62,826 bases of DNA from Rhodopirellula europaea 6C (lineage in GTDB: Bacteria; Planctomycetota; Planctomycetia; Pirellulales; Pirellulaceae), in NCBI RefSeq assembly GCF_000338295.1, contig NZ_ANMO01000271.1, forward strand, positions 1 to 62,826, read 5' to 3'. Below, piece after piece: positions 46,283 through 55,613 of this stretch. The notes below the pieces were generated by a model that ran no database searches, was not told where the DNA came from, and saw nothing but the letters and a program-made list of their open reading frames with translations. The position numbers and the translations under genes are program-made. Within the stretch, counting starts at the first letter, position 1; each line of letters opens with the position of its first letter.

Positions 46283-46525
46283 TGGGAAACGCCAGTTGAG
46301 ACAGGGAAGTCAATGGAAAGCTTCATTGGATACCACATCGAAATTTGACGTCGGAAGACTGATGTCGTCGGCTCGAAACCCAGAAATATATCTCTCCGTT
46401 TGCGATTGGTTGTGGTACTTTTGGGTTCGAAGGAATAGCCAACGTACGGCCCAGGCGACGCGGGGCGTTCGGCGAACTGAAAATGAATCCATTGAATCGG
46501 CAGTGTCATTACACGGAGGTCACCC

Positions 46526-47203
46526 ATGGTTTTGAAATTCATCGCGATTGCATTCTTGGCGGTCGCAGCAGCAGAACTTCATGCCGAGTCACCCATTCGC
46601 GAATTTCGGGATGGGGTGATCGGCCAGTGGGAAGTTGCTTCTTCCGAAAGGAATGGAAAGTCGCATACCAATCCAACGAACATTGAAACGGTTGTTGTCG
46701 ATAAGAATTCAATTCGCCTCGTCGATACAAGAGGTGGCGAACGCCGTTTGGATTATCAGTTGCTGCTTGGCGAGACTGGATGGGCAATCGATCTGTACCG
46801 AAGAGGTGGTAAAGCAGATGCGATCCTGTTTCCGAGTCGCATTGACATGCATCAAAAAAGATGGCGGGTGCTTCTGCCGCTGAACGACAACGCTTCGCAC
46901 TCAAGACCCGACTCCTTCGATACATCGGTGCACCGGAACTGGATTCTCTTGGAGCTCAAACCCGCTGAATCGTCGTTGTCGTCCGCGACACAGCCGAACG
47001 GTGCCACAGCCGGTCTTTCCCAACGACATTCCAATCCTGCCAGTGAGTCAGCATCTCGTTCAGACGCGGACGCCAACTTAGTGCCGCCGTCCGTTGATGC
47101 CGGTATGATGGCGGATGACCTCGGTCGAATGCAGCGGCTTGGTTCTAGCAAGGTGCAGCGATCGATTGACTTGATCGAGACCAATCCGCGTCGCGAAAAA
47201 TGA
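46526..47203 (+). CDS. Exported protein with WxV-type planctomycete domain
   Basis: The 225-residue protein starts with a signal peptide (about 1-20). A beta-rich domain follows (IGQWEVASSERNGK, then VVVDKNSIRLVD), similar in pattern to small planctomycete exported domains that begin with a G-x-W-x-V motif. The C-terminal third is low-complexity, Ser/Ala/Asp-rich. GGAGGT five bases before the ATG makes the start certain. The function is unknown. It is divergent from the secretin-like gene at 45689-46282 and followed 40 bases later by a small membrane protein. Confidence 0.7.
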   Translation: MVLKFIAIAFLAVAAAELHAESPIREFRDGVIGQWEVASSERNGKSHTNPTNIETVVVDKNSIRLVDTRGGERRLDYQLLLGETGWAIDLYRRGGKADAILFPSRIDMHQKRWRVLLPLNDNASHSRPDSFDTSVHRNWILLELKPAESSLSSATQPNGATAGLSQRHSNPASESASRSDADANLVPPSVDAGMMADDLGRMQRLGSSKVQRSIDLIETNPRREK

Positions 47204-47243
47204 CCTGGATCATTCTTGTTGTGATTGCACTTGAGTCGTGAAC

Positions 47244-47483
47244 ATGGACATTCGAACCACGACGATCGCTCGCCTGCTCGCTGCAACCTTTTTTGCCGCA
47301 TTGGCAATACACTTCTACTTGCTTCTTCGTCCGTATCCGTTGATCGGGATTCCAATCACGTTAGCGCTAGCCGGCGCAGCAATCAATGTCGGATTGCGAG
47401 GGCGTTCTGGCCTTGTGAACGGAATTGTGATTGGTGCTGTGCTCGTGCCCTTTTTTATTGCGATTTCGGCGGTATTCCGATAG
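47244..47483 (+). CDS. Small two-to-three-helix membrane protein
   Basis: The 79-residue protein has hydrophobic segments at about 10-27, 33-48 and 58-76, separated by short basic loops (for example GLRGRSG). No family is recognised. ATG is used; a GTG two codons earlier is possible. It converges with the helicase gene whose stop is at 47499, only 15 bases away. Real but unassigned. Confidence 0.55.
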   Translation: MDIRTTTIARLLAATFFAALAIHFYLLLRPYPLIGIPITLALAGAAINVGLRGRSGLVNGIVIGAVLVPFFIAISAVFR

Positions 47484-47498
47484 ACGAACACCACTTGC

Positions 47499-49601
47499 TC
47501 ACTGCTTCTTTGTTTTTTGACGCGGGACTGTGCCGACGTCGTGGCATGGCAGTGGTGGAAGCGCGCTGAGGAAAAGTCGGCCGTAAGGTTTGGATCGAAT
47601 TCGAGGGTCCAGAACCACGACCATCCCCGAATCATCGCGGGTGCGGATCAGACGCCCAAAGCCTTGCCGGAATTTGATCACGGCTTCGGGCAATTGGTAG
47701 TCGGGGAATGGGTGACCGCCGCGAGCACGGATGGTTTCGAGTCGTGCTTCGAGTAGTGGATGGTCGGGAACAGAGAACGGCAGCTTCGTGATCACGACGT
47801 TGGTGAGAGCGTCGCCAGGAACGTCGACTCCCTGCCAAAAACTGTCGGTGCCAAGCAGCACACCACGTGGATCTTTGCGAAAGGAATCGAGCAGTTGCGT
47901 TCGGTTTTGATCGCCCGCTTGGCTGTACAAGTGCAGGTCGCGTTCGATGCACCACGGCGTGATCGCTTCGGCGCATTTGCGAAGCAACGAGTAACTCGTG
48001 AAGAGCACAAACGCGTGGCCATCGGTGTGGCCAACGAATCGTTTGATTTGTTGCGGAAGTGCCGCTTCGAATTCGTCTCGTTTCGCGGAGGGATCGGGCA
48101 GTCCACGGACGATGATCAGTTTGGCCTGTTTCTCGTAGTCGAACGGGCTGCCGACTTGGAGCGAGCGGCCAGTCGTCAGACCCACACGACTGCGGAAGAA
48201 TTTGAACTTGTCCTGTTCGCCAGTCGCGAGCGTGGCACTGGTCATGATGACGGAGCCAATTTCTTCGTTCTGAAACACTTCTTCGCGAAGCGTTTGGCCG
48301 ATGTCGATTGGTGAAGCGGACAGGGAGACTCGGTCCATCCCGCGACGGCTGCCGGAGGTCTCAACCCAATAGACCGATTCTTGTTTGAGCGATTGGTCGA
48401 GCCATTCACGCAAGCCGCCGGCCAAGGCGAGAAGTCGATCGTGGGCAGACTGGAAGTCTTGCCGATCGGAGTCGTTGTCTTGTCCGTCCGCATGAGCTCG
48501 CAGCCGTCGAGCGAGGATCTCCATCGGTTCGCTGAGCGGATTGGGCACGACTTCGGGGTGATGCACGCGACCGTTGCGTGAACGTGATTCTTGCATCCAA
48601 TCCAGCACACCGGCAAACATTTCGCTGGCCGCGAATCGGCATCGGTCGACCATTTTTTGCAAGGCTTCCAGCTCGTGAGCGACGAGCAAACCCTTTTGCT
48701 GGCGGTCGTTGTAGAGACGATCGAACAGGTAATCAAATTGGCCGCTGGTCAATCGAATGCCGAGGTGATCGCCGGCGACGGATTCGATGGTGTGGCATTC
48801 GTCGAGGATAATCGCGTCGTAGTCGGGCAGCAGCGAAACGCCCTGCCGTCGCATCGCGATGTCGGTGAACAGCATCGCGTGATTGACGATCAACAGTTGT
48901 GCGTTTTGGGCACGGCGTCGGGCTTGGAAGTAAAAGCAGTCCTTGAAGTTCGGGCATTTGTTGCGAAGGCAATTGCCCGTGTCACTGCGGACCTCGTCCC
49001 AGACTTGTCCGTCGGGTTTGATCGGCAATGTCGAGAGTGAACCGTCGGGAGTGTTGTCGGACCACTTGCGAATTTCGCGAAGCTGTTGCATTTGGAAATC
49101 GTTGGCCATCAACGACACCGATTTCTCAACCGCTCGTCCCATTCGTCGCAGAGACAAGTAGTTGTTGCGACCTTTCACCAACACCGCGGAAAACTCTCGC
49201 GGGATCACACTGTTGAGCAGCGGGATGTCTTTGCCAATCAGTTGTTCTTGCAGACTGATCGTGTGCGTCGAGATCAGGACGCGTTTGGGGCGATCGGGGT
49301 CTTTGTCTCGATCACTGGCCGGGCCGATTCGGTCGTCGGCGTCGTCCGTCGAACGCTTTGGCTTTTTGGTTCCGGGTTCGGTTTGATCCGACGTCGCGTG
49401 AAGGATCGCGGCCGCCAGATACGCGAAACTTTTTCCGGTACCCGTGCCCGCTTCGACGACCAAGTGTTCGCGGTCGGTCAACGCCGAGGAGACCGAACGA
49501 GCCATCTCCAATTGCTGTTCGCGGGGTTCGTAGCGGGGTAGTCGACGGCTGATGCTGCCGCCGGGACCCAGAATCGAATCGATCGAGAGTGGTTCGCTCA
49601 C
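47499..49601 (-). CDS. DinG/YoaA-type superfamily 2 helicase
   Basis: This 700-residue DNA helicase of the XPD/DinG branch is likely used in damage repair or structure removal. Walker A GTGTGKS is at 52-58 and the DEAH-type DECH near 267-270. Helicase motifs late in the chain include GTDSFWQGVDVPG and QGFGRLIRTRDD. Three cysteines at 211, 216 and 222 have the E. coli DinG Fe-S spacing (C-x4-C-x5-C), but the first ligand position, in GRNNYLS, is Ser instead of Cys. The GTG start overlaps the upstream GNAT gene's TGA as GTGA, indicating translational coupling and deciding this start over longer frames. Which DinG subfamily it belongs to is not settled. Confidence 0.92.
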   Translation of the reverse strand: MSEPLSIDSILGPGGSISRRLPRYEPREQQLEMARSVSSALTDREHLVVEAGTGTGKSFAYLAAAILHATSDQTEPGTKKPKRSTDDADDRIGPASDRDKDPDRPKRVLISTHTISLQEQLIGKDIPLLNSVIPREFSAVLVKGRNNYLSLRRMGRAVEKSVSLMANDFQMQQLREIRKWSDNTPDGSLSTLPIKPDGQVWDEVRSDTGNCLRNKCPNFKDCFYFQARRRAQNAQLLIVNHAMLFTDIAMRRQGVSLLPDYDAIILDECHTIESVAGDHLGIRLTSGQFDYLFDRLYNDRQQKGLLVAHELEALQKMVDRCRFAASEMFAGVLDWMQESRSRNGRVHHPEVVPNPLSEPMEILARRLRAHADGQDNDSDRQDFQSAHDRLLALAGGLREWLDQSLKQESVYWVETSGSRRGMDRVSLSASPIDIGQTLREEVFQNEEIGSVIMTSATLATGEQDKFKFFRSRVGLTTGRSLQVGSPFDYEKQAKLIIVRGLPDPSAKRDEFEAALPQQIKRFVGHTDGHAFVLFTSYSLLRKCAEAITPWCIERDLHLYSQAGDQNRTQLLDSFRKDPRGVLLGTDSFWQGVDVPGDALTNVVITKLPFSVPDHPLLEARLETIRARGGHPFPDYQLPEAVIKFRQGFGRLIRTRDDSGMVVVLDPRIRSKPYGRLFLSALPPLPCHDVGTVPRQKTKKQ

Positions 49602-50752
49602 GTGGAAGCCTGTTCTGAATCCGGTGTCAGCGATCGATCGTAAATGCGGTGGGTTTTGCTTCGGGTCGCACCACCTCGCTCGATCGTACCTCGCGAAAGT
49701 TGGTTGCTCTCGAGTACCCAAGAGAACTCACCCATCTCGATTCCAAATTTGATCGCTTCGGGCAAGATCTTGTAGAGCGTGACCAAGCCAAGGCCCCACT
49801 TTTGGTATTCGGGCAACACATTGGCGCTGACCAAACGGAGACGCTTGAGTTTCTTCCGTCCCATCAAGAGTTTCAGCCAACCGAATGGGAAGAGCTTGCC
49901 GTTGATCTTTTTGATCAAGGGGTTGTAGTCGAGCAGACCAAATCCGGCACCGACGGGTTTGCCATCGATCTCGGCGATGCTGGTGAGTTTAGGAAGCAGC
50001 AGGTTCTTTAGCCCTTTGCTTTGATCGTCGACTTCCGCTTCGCTCATCGGGACGTAGCCCCAAGTTCGCTGCAAGGATTGGTTGTAGATGTCTAGGAATA
50101 CGCGGACGTCTGCGTTGAAGTTCTTCGGATCGATCGAGCGGCACACGGCATTGAAACGCCGAGTTGATTCCTCGATGACAAACAATAGTTTCGGGTCGAG
50201 CGTTTCAAGGATGTCGATCGAAGCTTCGTAACTGTAGAGATCTTGCGACTTCTCAAATCCGGCAGCCTGAATCAGGCGTTCGTAATACGGGTGGTTGTAT
50301 GGAATTAGAAAAGTCGGCGGCGTGTCGAAGCCATCGACCAGCAACCCGACCTCGTAGTTCAGGCTGGGGTGAACCGGGCCGCGAACACCGGTCATCCCGC
50401 GTTCTTTCAACCAGTCACCCGCAGTTTTGAGAAGTTCGATGGCGGCCTCTTCATCGTCCTCGCATTCAAAGAAGCCAAAGAACCCACGGGTTTCTTCGTG
50501 ATAGCGATTGTGGGCGTGATTGACGACCGCCAAAACCCGGCCGACGACTCGATCGCCACGTCGCACGAGGAAGGTTTGGCCTTCCGCGTCATCGTAAAAT
50601 GGGTGGTGCTTGAATCCGACCAATTTGACCCGTTCGCTCCACAGAGGCGGCACCCAGTTGGGATCGTCGCGGTAGAGGCGTTTTTCGAGATCGAGAAATG
50701 CCTTTTGGTCCTGGCGTCCGGAAACGGGTTGGCACAACACATTTTCGGACAT
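49598..50752 (-). CDS. GNAT-like N-acetyltransferase superfamily protein
   Basis: The protein has 384 residues and seems to comprise two GNAT-like halves. The N-terminal half shows LVRRGDRVVGRVLAVVN, a GFFGFFECEDD strand and a helix with LKERGMTGVRGPVHPS. The C-terminal half contains EIDGKPVGAGFGLLDYN and NVLPEYQKWGLG, resembling the acetyl-CoA-binding turn. No substrate is recognisable. The ATG of MSENVLC is chosen because longer frames run into the divergent methyltransferase gene. It is translationally coupled to the downstream helicase through a 4-base overlap. Confidence 0.8.
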   Translation of the reverse strand: MSENVLCQPVSGRQDQKAFLDLEKRLYRDDPNWVPPLWSERVKLVGFKHHPFYDDAEGQTFLVRRGDRVVGRVLAVVNHAHNRYHEETRGFFGFFECEDDEEAAIELLKTAGDWLKERGMTGVRGPVHPSLNYEVGLLVDGFDTPPTFLIPYNHPYYERLIQAAGFEKSQDLYSYEASIDILETLDPKLLFVIEESTRRFNAVCRSIDPKNFNADVRVFLDIYNQSLQRTWGYVPMSEAEVDDQSKGLKNLLLPKLTSIAEIDGKPVGAGFGLLDYNPLIKKINGKLFPFGWLKLLMGRKKLKRLRLVSANVLPEYQKWGLGLVTLYKILPEAIKFGIEMGEFSWVLESNQLSRGTIERGGATRSKTHRIYDRSLTPDSEQAST

Positions 50753-50858
50753 TCGAGCGTTCAGGGGTTGGTAGCAGAGAAGCTGTTTGGCAAACGTTAG
50801 AAGATAGCAGACTCGGGTTGGTTCTCCCATCGAAGCGAATGTGCAAAAGTGTTGCCCC

Positions 50859-51686
50859 ATGGAAACCATACGAAGCCTTCAAAATGCCGCCGTCCGCCGA
50901 ATCGTCTCGCTGCGCCGTTCTCGAAAACGACGTGCCGCGGGAGTCGTTTTGGTCGATGGTCCGCGTGAATCGCTGCGGGCGATCGAGGCCGGGTTGAAGC
51001 TGACGGCGTTCTACGAGATCGAGCCGAAATCATCGGAAACCTCCGGCCCGCCGGACATGCCCGAGCAGGCCGTTGCGAGGCAGTACGCGATCGATGCCGG
51101 TGTGCATCGCTGGGTCACCGCCGAAGTGTTTCGCAAGATTGCGTACACGGCTTCGACGGATCGATGTGTGGCAGAGTTTGTGGCTCCGGACGATTCGCTG
51201 GAGCAGCTATTGGGTCGTTCGTCCTGGAACGACGGGCTGATCTTGGTACTCGACCGAGTTGAGAAACCCGGCAATTTGGGTGCTGTGTTTCGTTCGGCGG
51301 ATGCGGCGGGCGTTTCGGCGGTCTTGTTGTCGGATTGTCCGTCGGATCGATTCAATCCCAACGCGATTCGAGGATCGTTGGGAGCCGTGTTCACCGTTCC
51401 ATCGGCGTCGGGGAGCGAACTGCAGATCGAGGCGTTCCTGAAAACACATGGCTACCGCGTGGCAGCGATGCGCGTGGAAGGCTCGCGACCTCTTTTCGAT
51501 TCGGATTTGCGAGGAAAGGTGGCGGTGGTGTTGGGCAGCGAAGCGGATGGATTGGCGGACCGCTGGGCGGGTGACTCCATCGATCCGGTCGCGTTGCCGA
51601 TGGCTGGTCACGTCGACAGCTTGAACGTGTCCGTCAGCGCCGCAATTGTGGCTTTCGAAGCGGTTCGACAACGAAGCAACGGCTAA
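50859..51686 (+). CDS. TrmH/SpoU-family RNA 2'-O-methyltransferase
   Basis: The 275-residue protein is a SPOUT-fold methyltransferase that uses S-adenosylmethionine on rRNA or tRNA riboses. An N-terminal substrate-binding domain (SLQNAAVRRIVSLRRSRKRR and VVLVDGPRES) precedes three SPOUT motifs: LDRVEKPGNLGAVFRSADA (about 131-149), VVLGSEADGL and the knot-forming LPMAGHVDSLNVSVSAAI. ATG 50859 puts METIRSLQN at the start; a GTG six codons earlier is the alternative. It is divergent from the GNAT gene across about 106 bases. RlmB-like or TrmH-like specificity cannot be told. Confidence 0.93.
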   Translation: METIRSLQNAAVRRIVSLRRSRKRRAAGVVLVDGPRESLRAIEAGLKLTAFYEIEPKSSETSGPPDMPEQAVARQYAIDAGVHRWVTAEVFRKIAYTASTDRCVAEFVAPDDSLEQLLGRSSWNDGLILVLDRVEKPGNLGAVFRSADAAGVSAVLLSDCPSDRFNPNAIRGSLGAVFTVPSASGSELQIEAFLKTHGYRVAAMRVEGSRPLFDSDLRGKVAVVLGSEADGLADRWAGDSIDPVALPMAGHVDSLNVSVSAAIVAFEAVRQRSNG

Positions 51687-52014
51687 CGAACCTGCCGAGC
51701 AAGGTGGCTGAGTGATGCCGTTCGTGAAACACCGTTGTGGCTGATATGTGCGCGTGCTGAACGCATATCGCCTCGCTGGTGGCTGAGCGTTTCCGCTCAA
51801 CGGAGTGGGCCTGGCTGGTCCAAGCTGTATCTATGTCAAGACCGATCCAGCAGAACCAAACGTTCGATCTGGCAAAATCGTTAATGCCGGAACCACCCGA
51901 CGACGATACAGAGGGTGTTCGGAGGTCCGGTGGATAATTTCACTTGGCCATCGACGCGGAAAATGTGCCGGGGGGGTACATGATCCTAAAAGATCGTGAG
52001 CGTAAGGATCCGCC
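51687..52014. other. Intergenic with short hairpins
   Basis: This spacer holds a 6-bp hairpin TGAGCG-TTTC-CGCTCA (51784-51799) and an imperfect ATATG-GCG / CGCATAT repeat near 51745-51770. AAGGA lies six bases before the next ATG. No gene is supported. Confidence 0.4.
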
Positions 52015-53790
52015 ATGCTGATTGGCAAGACAATGAACCCGACGGGCTCGAATCGATTGAGCAGCTGCCGCAAACGCGAAAGGCTGGCTCGTTGGTTGAC
52101 CCAAGCTTTTGTTTGGGGTGGTTGCATTGCCGCGAGCCAAGTTGCCGGAAACACGGCGTTGGCGGACGAAGCGGCAGCCGCGAAATTGCCACCCATTCGA
52201 TTGGTGTCCGGTACGGTTCAGAACAACCCGTTCGTGGAACAACCTGCTTCCCAAGCCGCGGTTTCATCGACCGCCGCTGGCAAGACTGCCGCGAGCAATG
52301 TGAACCTGATTCAAACTCAGGGCGATGCTGTGTCGGGCGGAACAACGGTGTTGTATCCGATTCGCCAGACTTCTGAGCAAACGATGTCGGAGATCAAGCT
52401 GAAGTCGATTGGCACCGCGGTTGGTTTGCTTCCGATCGGTGCTCCCGCGACGCAGCAGACACCGTTGGTCGTGGAGCCAGCCCGGACTCCTGTGCCGAGA
52501 ATCAATCCACACGCTCAGCCGGATTACGATCGAGCTGAATCAAGCGGCATCGTCGAGTTGACACCTGCTCAGGTCTCGACCGATGTCCAAGCGAATCAAT
52601 CCATCTCAACGGATTACGACGCCGACCAAACAGATGTGCAGTGGCAGCAACCCAAGATTGCTAGCCAGCCAACGCCCGTCATCGAGCAAAGTGTTGTCGC
52701 TGAAGAAGCCATGGTTCTCGCACCTGCCGTGCAAGAGCCAGTCGCACCACAGCCAGCCGAAGCGGAAGTCGTCGACGTTGCAGCCGTCGAAGAACCGGTT
52801 GCTGTAACCGCTGAAGAGTCAGAACCGATTGAGTTTTCGCTCAATGACGCGACGGATTCGTTGAGTGACGAAGGCGATTCGATTTCGCTGAGTTTCTCTG
52901 ATTCAGATGAAACGAGCGAGAGCGTCGTCGCTGATGAATCGGTCTCGATGCCTGAGCCGATGAAGATCGCAGTGCCGACCAAGATCGCTCCGCCAGTGGA
53001 AGAACCCACGGTTGAATCGACTTTGCCGCGGCTGCCAAAGCCGGTGCAAATCAAAACGCCGTCGGAAATGATCGTTCAACAACAGCGTCATTTGCCAGTG
53101 AAGATTGACTCGCCAACGCAGTTGGAACGGGTTGATTCCGAACGCATGCAGAACGCTCCTGTTCGGCATCGTGCCGCGGTTGCTGTCGAAGCACCACCGA
53201 TGGTTGCGGTCGCTAAGCGAGCCGCATCGGCTTCCAACGGATCTCGAGTCAGTGCCGCACGGATCGTTCCCGCCGCGCTGGCAAGTCATCGCGGTGAGTT
53301 TCAGCGTCCGACACCGGTTAACACCTCGGAACGGTCATTGCCAATCGAAGACACCATTCAATGCAACGCAAACGATGTCACTTCGCTGACAGTGGACGGC
53401 GTCATTGAAGCGGTTCGAGTCGAAGACGATTCGATTGCTCGAGTCATCGGCAGCACCTCGCGTCACTTGCGATTGATCGGGGTTCGCCCTGGCAAGACTC
53501 GCGTGTTGGTGCAGCAGAAAATGGCCGGCGACGCAGAATCTGTTCGTGAAATTTACGAACTGCATATCGCATCACCCAGCAACGTTCGTGGTGGCGAGAG
53601 CCAACAAGAGAGCTCTTTGATGGAGCTGATCGAACAAAAATATCGCACCGCGTCGGTGCAAATCTCGCGTCAAGGTGATCGCATCATCGTTCAAGGTGAA
53701 TGCGATGATTCCCGCGACGCGAAAGAAATCGTTCGTTTGATTCGAAAGACTTACTTGGTGCCAGTTGAAGATCAACTGATCCTTCGTTAG
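52015..53790 (+). CDS. Exported pilus-formation-N/BON protein
   Basis: The protein has 591 residues. An unusually long N-terminal signal region (hydrophobic core about 28-45) is followed by about 380 residues of low-complexity, acidic and Pro/Val-rich sequence. Residues about 445-515 resemble the pilus-formation N-terminal domain of CpaC-type secretins (DDTIQCNANDVTSLTVDG-like region, then VRPGKTRVLV). Residues about 538-590 resemble a BON domain (VQISRQGDRIIVQGECDDS). No secretin pore domain follows, so it is a headless relative. ATG with AAGGA six bases upstream sets the start. The BBP7-type barrel gene follows after 79 bases, probably on the same transcript. Confidence 0.72.
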   Translation: MLIGKTMNPTGSNRLSSCRKRERLARWLTQAFVWGGCIAASQVAGNTALADEAAAAKLPPIRLVSGTVQNNPFVEQPASQAAVSSTAAGKTAASNVNLIQTQGDAVSGGTTVLYPIRQTSEQTMSEIKLKSIGTAVGLLPIGAPATQQTPLVVEPARTPVPRINPHAQPDYDRAESSGIVELTPAQVSTDVQANQSISTDYDADQTDVQWQQPKIASQPTPVIEQSVVAEEAMVLAPAVQEPVAPQPAEAEVVDVAAVEEPVAVTAEESEPIEFSLNDATDSLSDEGDSISLSFSDSDETSESVVADESVSMPEPMKIAVPTKIAPPVEEPTVESTLPRLPKPVQIKTPSEMIVQQQRHLPVKIDSPTQLERVDSERMQNAPVRHRAAVAVEAPPMVAVAKRAASASNGSRVSAARIVPAALASHRGEFQRPTPVNTSERSLPIEDTIQCNANDVTSLTVDGVIEAVRVEDDSIARVIGSTSRHLRLIGVRPGKTRVLVQQKMAGDAESVREIYELHIASPSNVRGGESQQESSLMELIEQKYRTASVQISRQGDRIIVQGECDDSRDAKEIVRLIRKTYLVPVEDQLILR

Positions 53791-53869
53791 TCCCTGTCAC
53801 GTTCGTCAACCTACCACTACCCAGCCACCGTCGGTCACCGTGCCGCTTTGTTCGTCCTGAGGTTCAATT

Positions 53870-55108
53870 ATGAACAACAACTGGTTTCCACGATTCGCCG
53901 CACGAATGTTCGGCACCCTTGCCGCGGTTGGTTTGGCTTGGTCGGGTTTGGGCAACGCTAACACGCATGCTCAGCAATTCGGCGGCCCATCATCTAGCAA
54001 CACGATGATGCACGATGGCCAAGCGTTTCGTGTCGTGCAAGCCTCTGATCCTGCAGCCGGTGGCTGGGATCTCGGTGCGATGCAATCGGCCATGAACGCT
54101 TCGTCGTCCTCCTTTGGCAACGAAGTCGCTCAGGTTGGGCATCATGGCCTCGGCCAAACTCAATCGTGTGGCAGTTGCGGAACGCAGTGCGGTGGAGCTT
54201 GTGGTTCGGCTGGATTCGGCGGCGGAATGGCATGTCCCACATGCGACCCTTATCGCTATGCCAGCGTCGAAGCGTTGTTCATGCGTCGCGAAGGCATCGA
54301 CAACTTCACCGTTGCTCGCGACTTTGCTCTCGACGATTTGGATTTCGAATGGGCTCCACGAATCACCGTTGGCGTCGTTCCTGACTGCGTCAACGGTTTC
54401 GAAGTGGGCTTCACCGGAGTCTTGGACTGGGAATCGGATGTGTCAGTCGCAGCGGTCGATGGTCTGTCGACACTGTTGATCGAAGATCCACTGCAACCAG
54501 GCACACTTGGGACGTTCGGTTTCGACGCAGCCGATGAAGCCGACGCTCAACGTCAAATTTATGAATCCCGGTTCTGGTCGGTTGAGATGAACCGAACGAT
54601 GATGGCCTGGGACGTGGCGAAGTTGTTGATCGGTGGACGCTACATCGACTTTGAAGAAGACTTCAACTACTCAACCGTTAACGGTGCCAACACTGGCCTG
54701 CTTCGTAACAACGCTGCCAACCGCATGATTGGTTTGCAGGTCGGAGCGGATATCTACAACCCAATCGGACGATTCTCGTCGAGCTACGTTCGAGCTCGTG
54801 CGGGTGGATTCCTCAACATCGCCGAATCGAGCGTGTTGGTTCGCAACGAAACCGACATCCTCGCAAATGGCGCAGAAGAATCGACTGAGCTGAGCGGCAT
54901 GTTCGAATTCGGAACCGGTGTCCGCTATCAAGTCGGAGAGCTGATGGCCGTCCGCGGAGGCTTTGAAGCTTGGTACCTGACTGGAGTGGCCACATCCGAA
55001 GAGCAAATCAGCTCGGCTACCGTCACGCCAACCTTCGGCCGCTCGTTGATCGCCGACGACGATGTGTTCTTCATCGGCCTGACCTTCGGTGCCGAACTGA
55101 AGTTCTGA
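53870..55108 (+). CDS. BBP7-type outer-membrane beta-barrel protein
   Basis: This 412-residue exported protein has a signal peptide ending near residue 34, a Cys/Gly-rich stretch (CGSCGTQCGGACG and CPTC, about 100-125), and a barrel domain. The barrel shows RYASVEALFMRREG, repeating amphipathic strands such as AKLLIGGRYIDFEED, SSYVRARAGGFLN and FEFGTGVRYQVG, and a terminal aromatic (…FGAELKF), as outer-membrane porins require. The pattern matches planctomycete BBP7-like barrels. ATG has GAGG eight bases upstream. It follows the Pil_N/BON gene. A terminator follows the stop. Transport or structural role cannot be specified. Confidence 0.78.
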   Translation: MNNNWFPRFAARMFGTLAAVGLAWSGLGNANTHAQQFGGPSSSNTMMHDGQAFRVVQASDPAAGGWDLGAMQSAMNASSSSFGNEVAQVGHHGLGQTQSCGSCGTQCGGACGSAGFGGGMACPTCDPYRYASVEALFMRREGIDNFTVARDFALDDLDFEWAPRITVGVVPDCVNGFEVGFTGVLDWESDVSVAAVDGLSTLLIEDPLQPGTLGTFGFDAADEADAQRQIYESRFWSVEMNRTMMAWDVAKLLIGGRYIDFEEDFNYSTVNGANTGLLRNNAANRMIGLQVGADIYNPIGRFSSSYVRARAGGFLNIAESSVLVRNETDILANGAEESTELSGMFEFGTGVRYQVGELMAVRGGFEAWYLTGVATSEEQISSATVTPTFGRSLIADDDVFFIGLTFGAELKF

Positions 55109-55181
55109 TCCGGTCGAGCGACATGAATGATCGCTTTTGAAAGAAAGCGGTCATGAATAGTCCGCACAAAACGACAATTCA

Positions 55182-55231
55182 ATGCCATCGACGAGACCGC
55201 AAACGGATCTCATCGGTGGCATTATTTTTTG
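55182..55231 (+). terminator. Intrinsic terminator overlapping a convergent stop
   Basis: The arms AATGCCAtCGAcGAGA and TCTCaTCGgTGGCATT (two mismatches or wobbles) are followed by ATTTTTTG. It ends the barrel gene; its 3' part includes the stop codon of the convergent GYF gene (55222-55224). An upstream hairpin with arms TGATCGCTTT and AAAGCGGTCA (about 55131-55155) may add strength. Confidence 0.8.
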
Positions 55232-55611
55232 TCTCGTCGGATCTTCTTCTGAAGCCAACGTTTGGCGGAGTCACTGGGGCCGGCTGATGGCGTGTCGGAC
55301 GAGCGTTTGGATTGTCCGATGCTGTGTTCGATGATGCGGGTCTTGGTGCGGTCCAAGTCTTTGCCGCACTCGGGGCAGATCGTGGGCGGTTGGCTCACGC
55401 GAACATTGCACTGGGGGCAGTAATGTTCAATCGATGGTCGTCGTGCGGCTTCAAACAATCCGCCGACCTCTGATGCCGAGAACCAGTTGGAATCGTCTTT
55501 ACGAATCCTGGTTTCCGCGACGACCGATCCGTCTCGCACCAATGCCAACAATTCGGCGGGCTTGTACGGACCGAGTTGTTCATCGCCTTTCTGAACAAAC
55601 CAAACGGACAT
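55222..55611 (-). CDS. GYF_2-type protein with zinc ribbon
   Basis: The 129-residue protein starts with a GYF_2-like module (MSVWFVQKGDEQLGPYKPAE, residues 1-20; the GPY core is diagnostic), followed by a zinc ribbon CPQC … CPEC at about 65-82 and a basic tail. GYF_2 domains probably bind proline-rich peptides; its partner upstream (55614-56282) has a Pro/Ala-rich N-terminus, so an interaction is plausible. The two genes are two bases apart. Cytoplasmic; no signal peptide. Confidence 0.78.
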   Translation of the reverse strand: MSVWFVQKGDEQLGPYKPAELLALVRDGSVVAETRIRKDDSNWFSASEVGGLFEAARRPSIEHYCPQCNVRVSQPPTICPECGKDLDRTKTRIIEHSIGQSKRSSDTPSAGPSDSAKRWLQKKIRRDKK

Positions 55612-55613
55612 GC

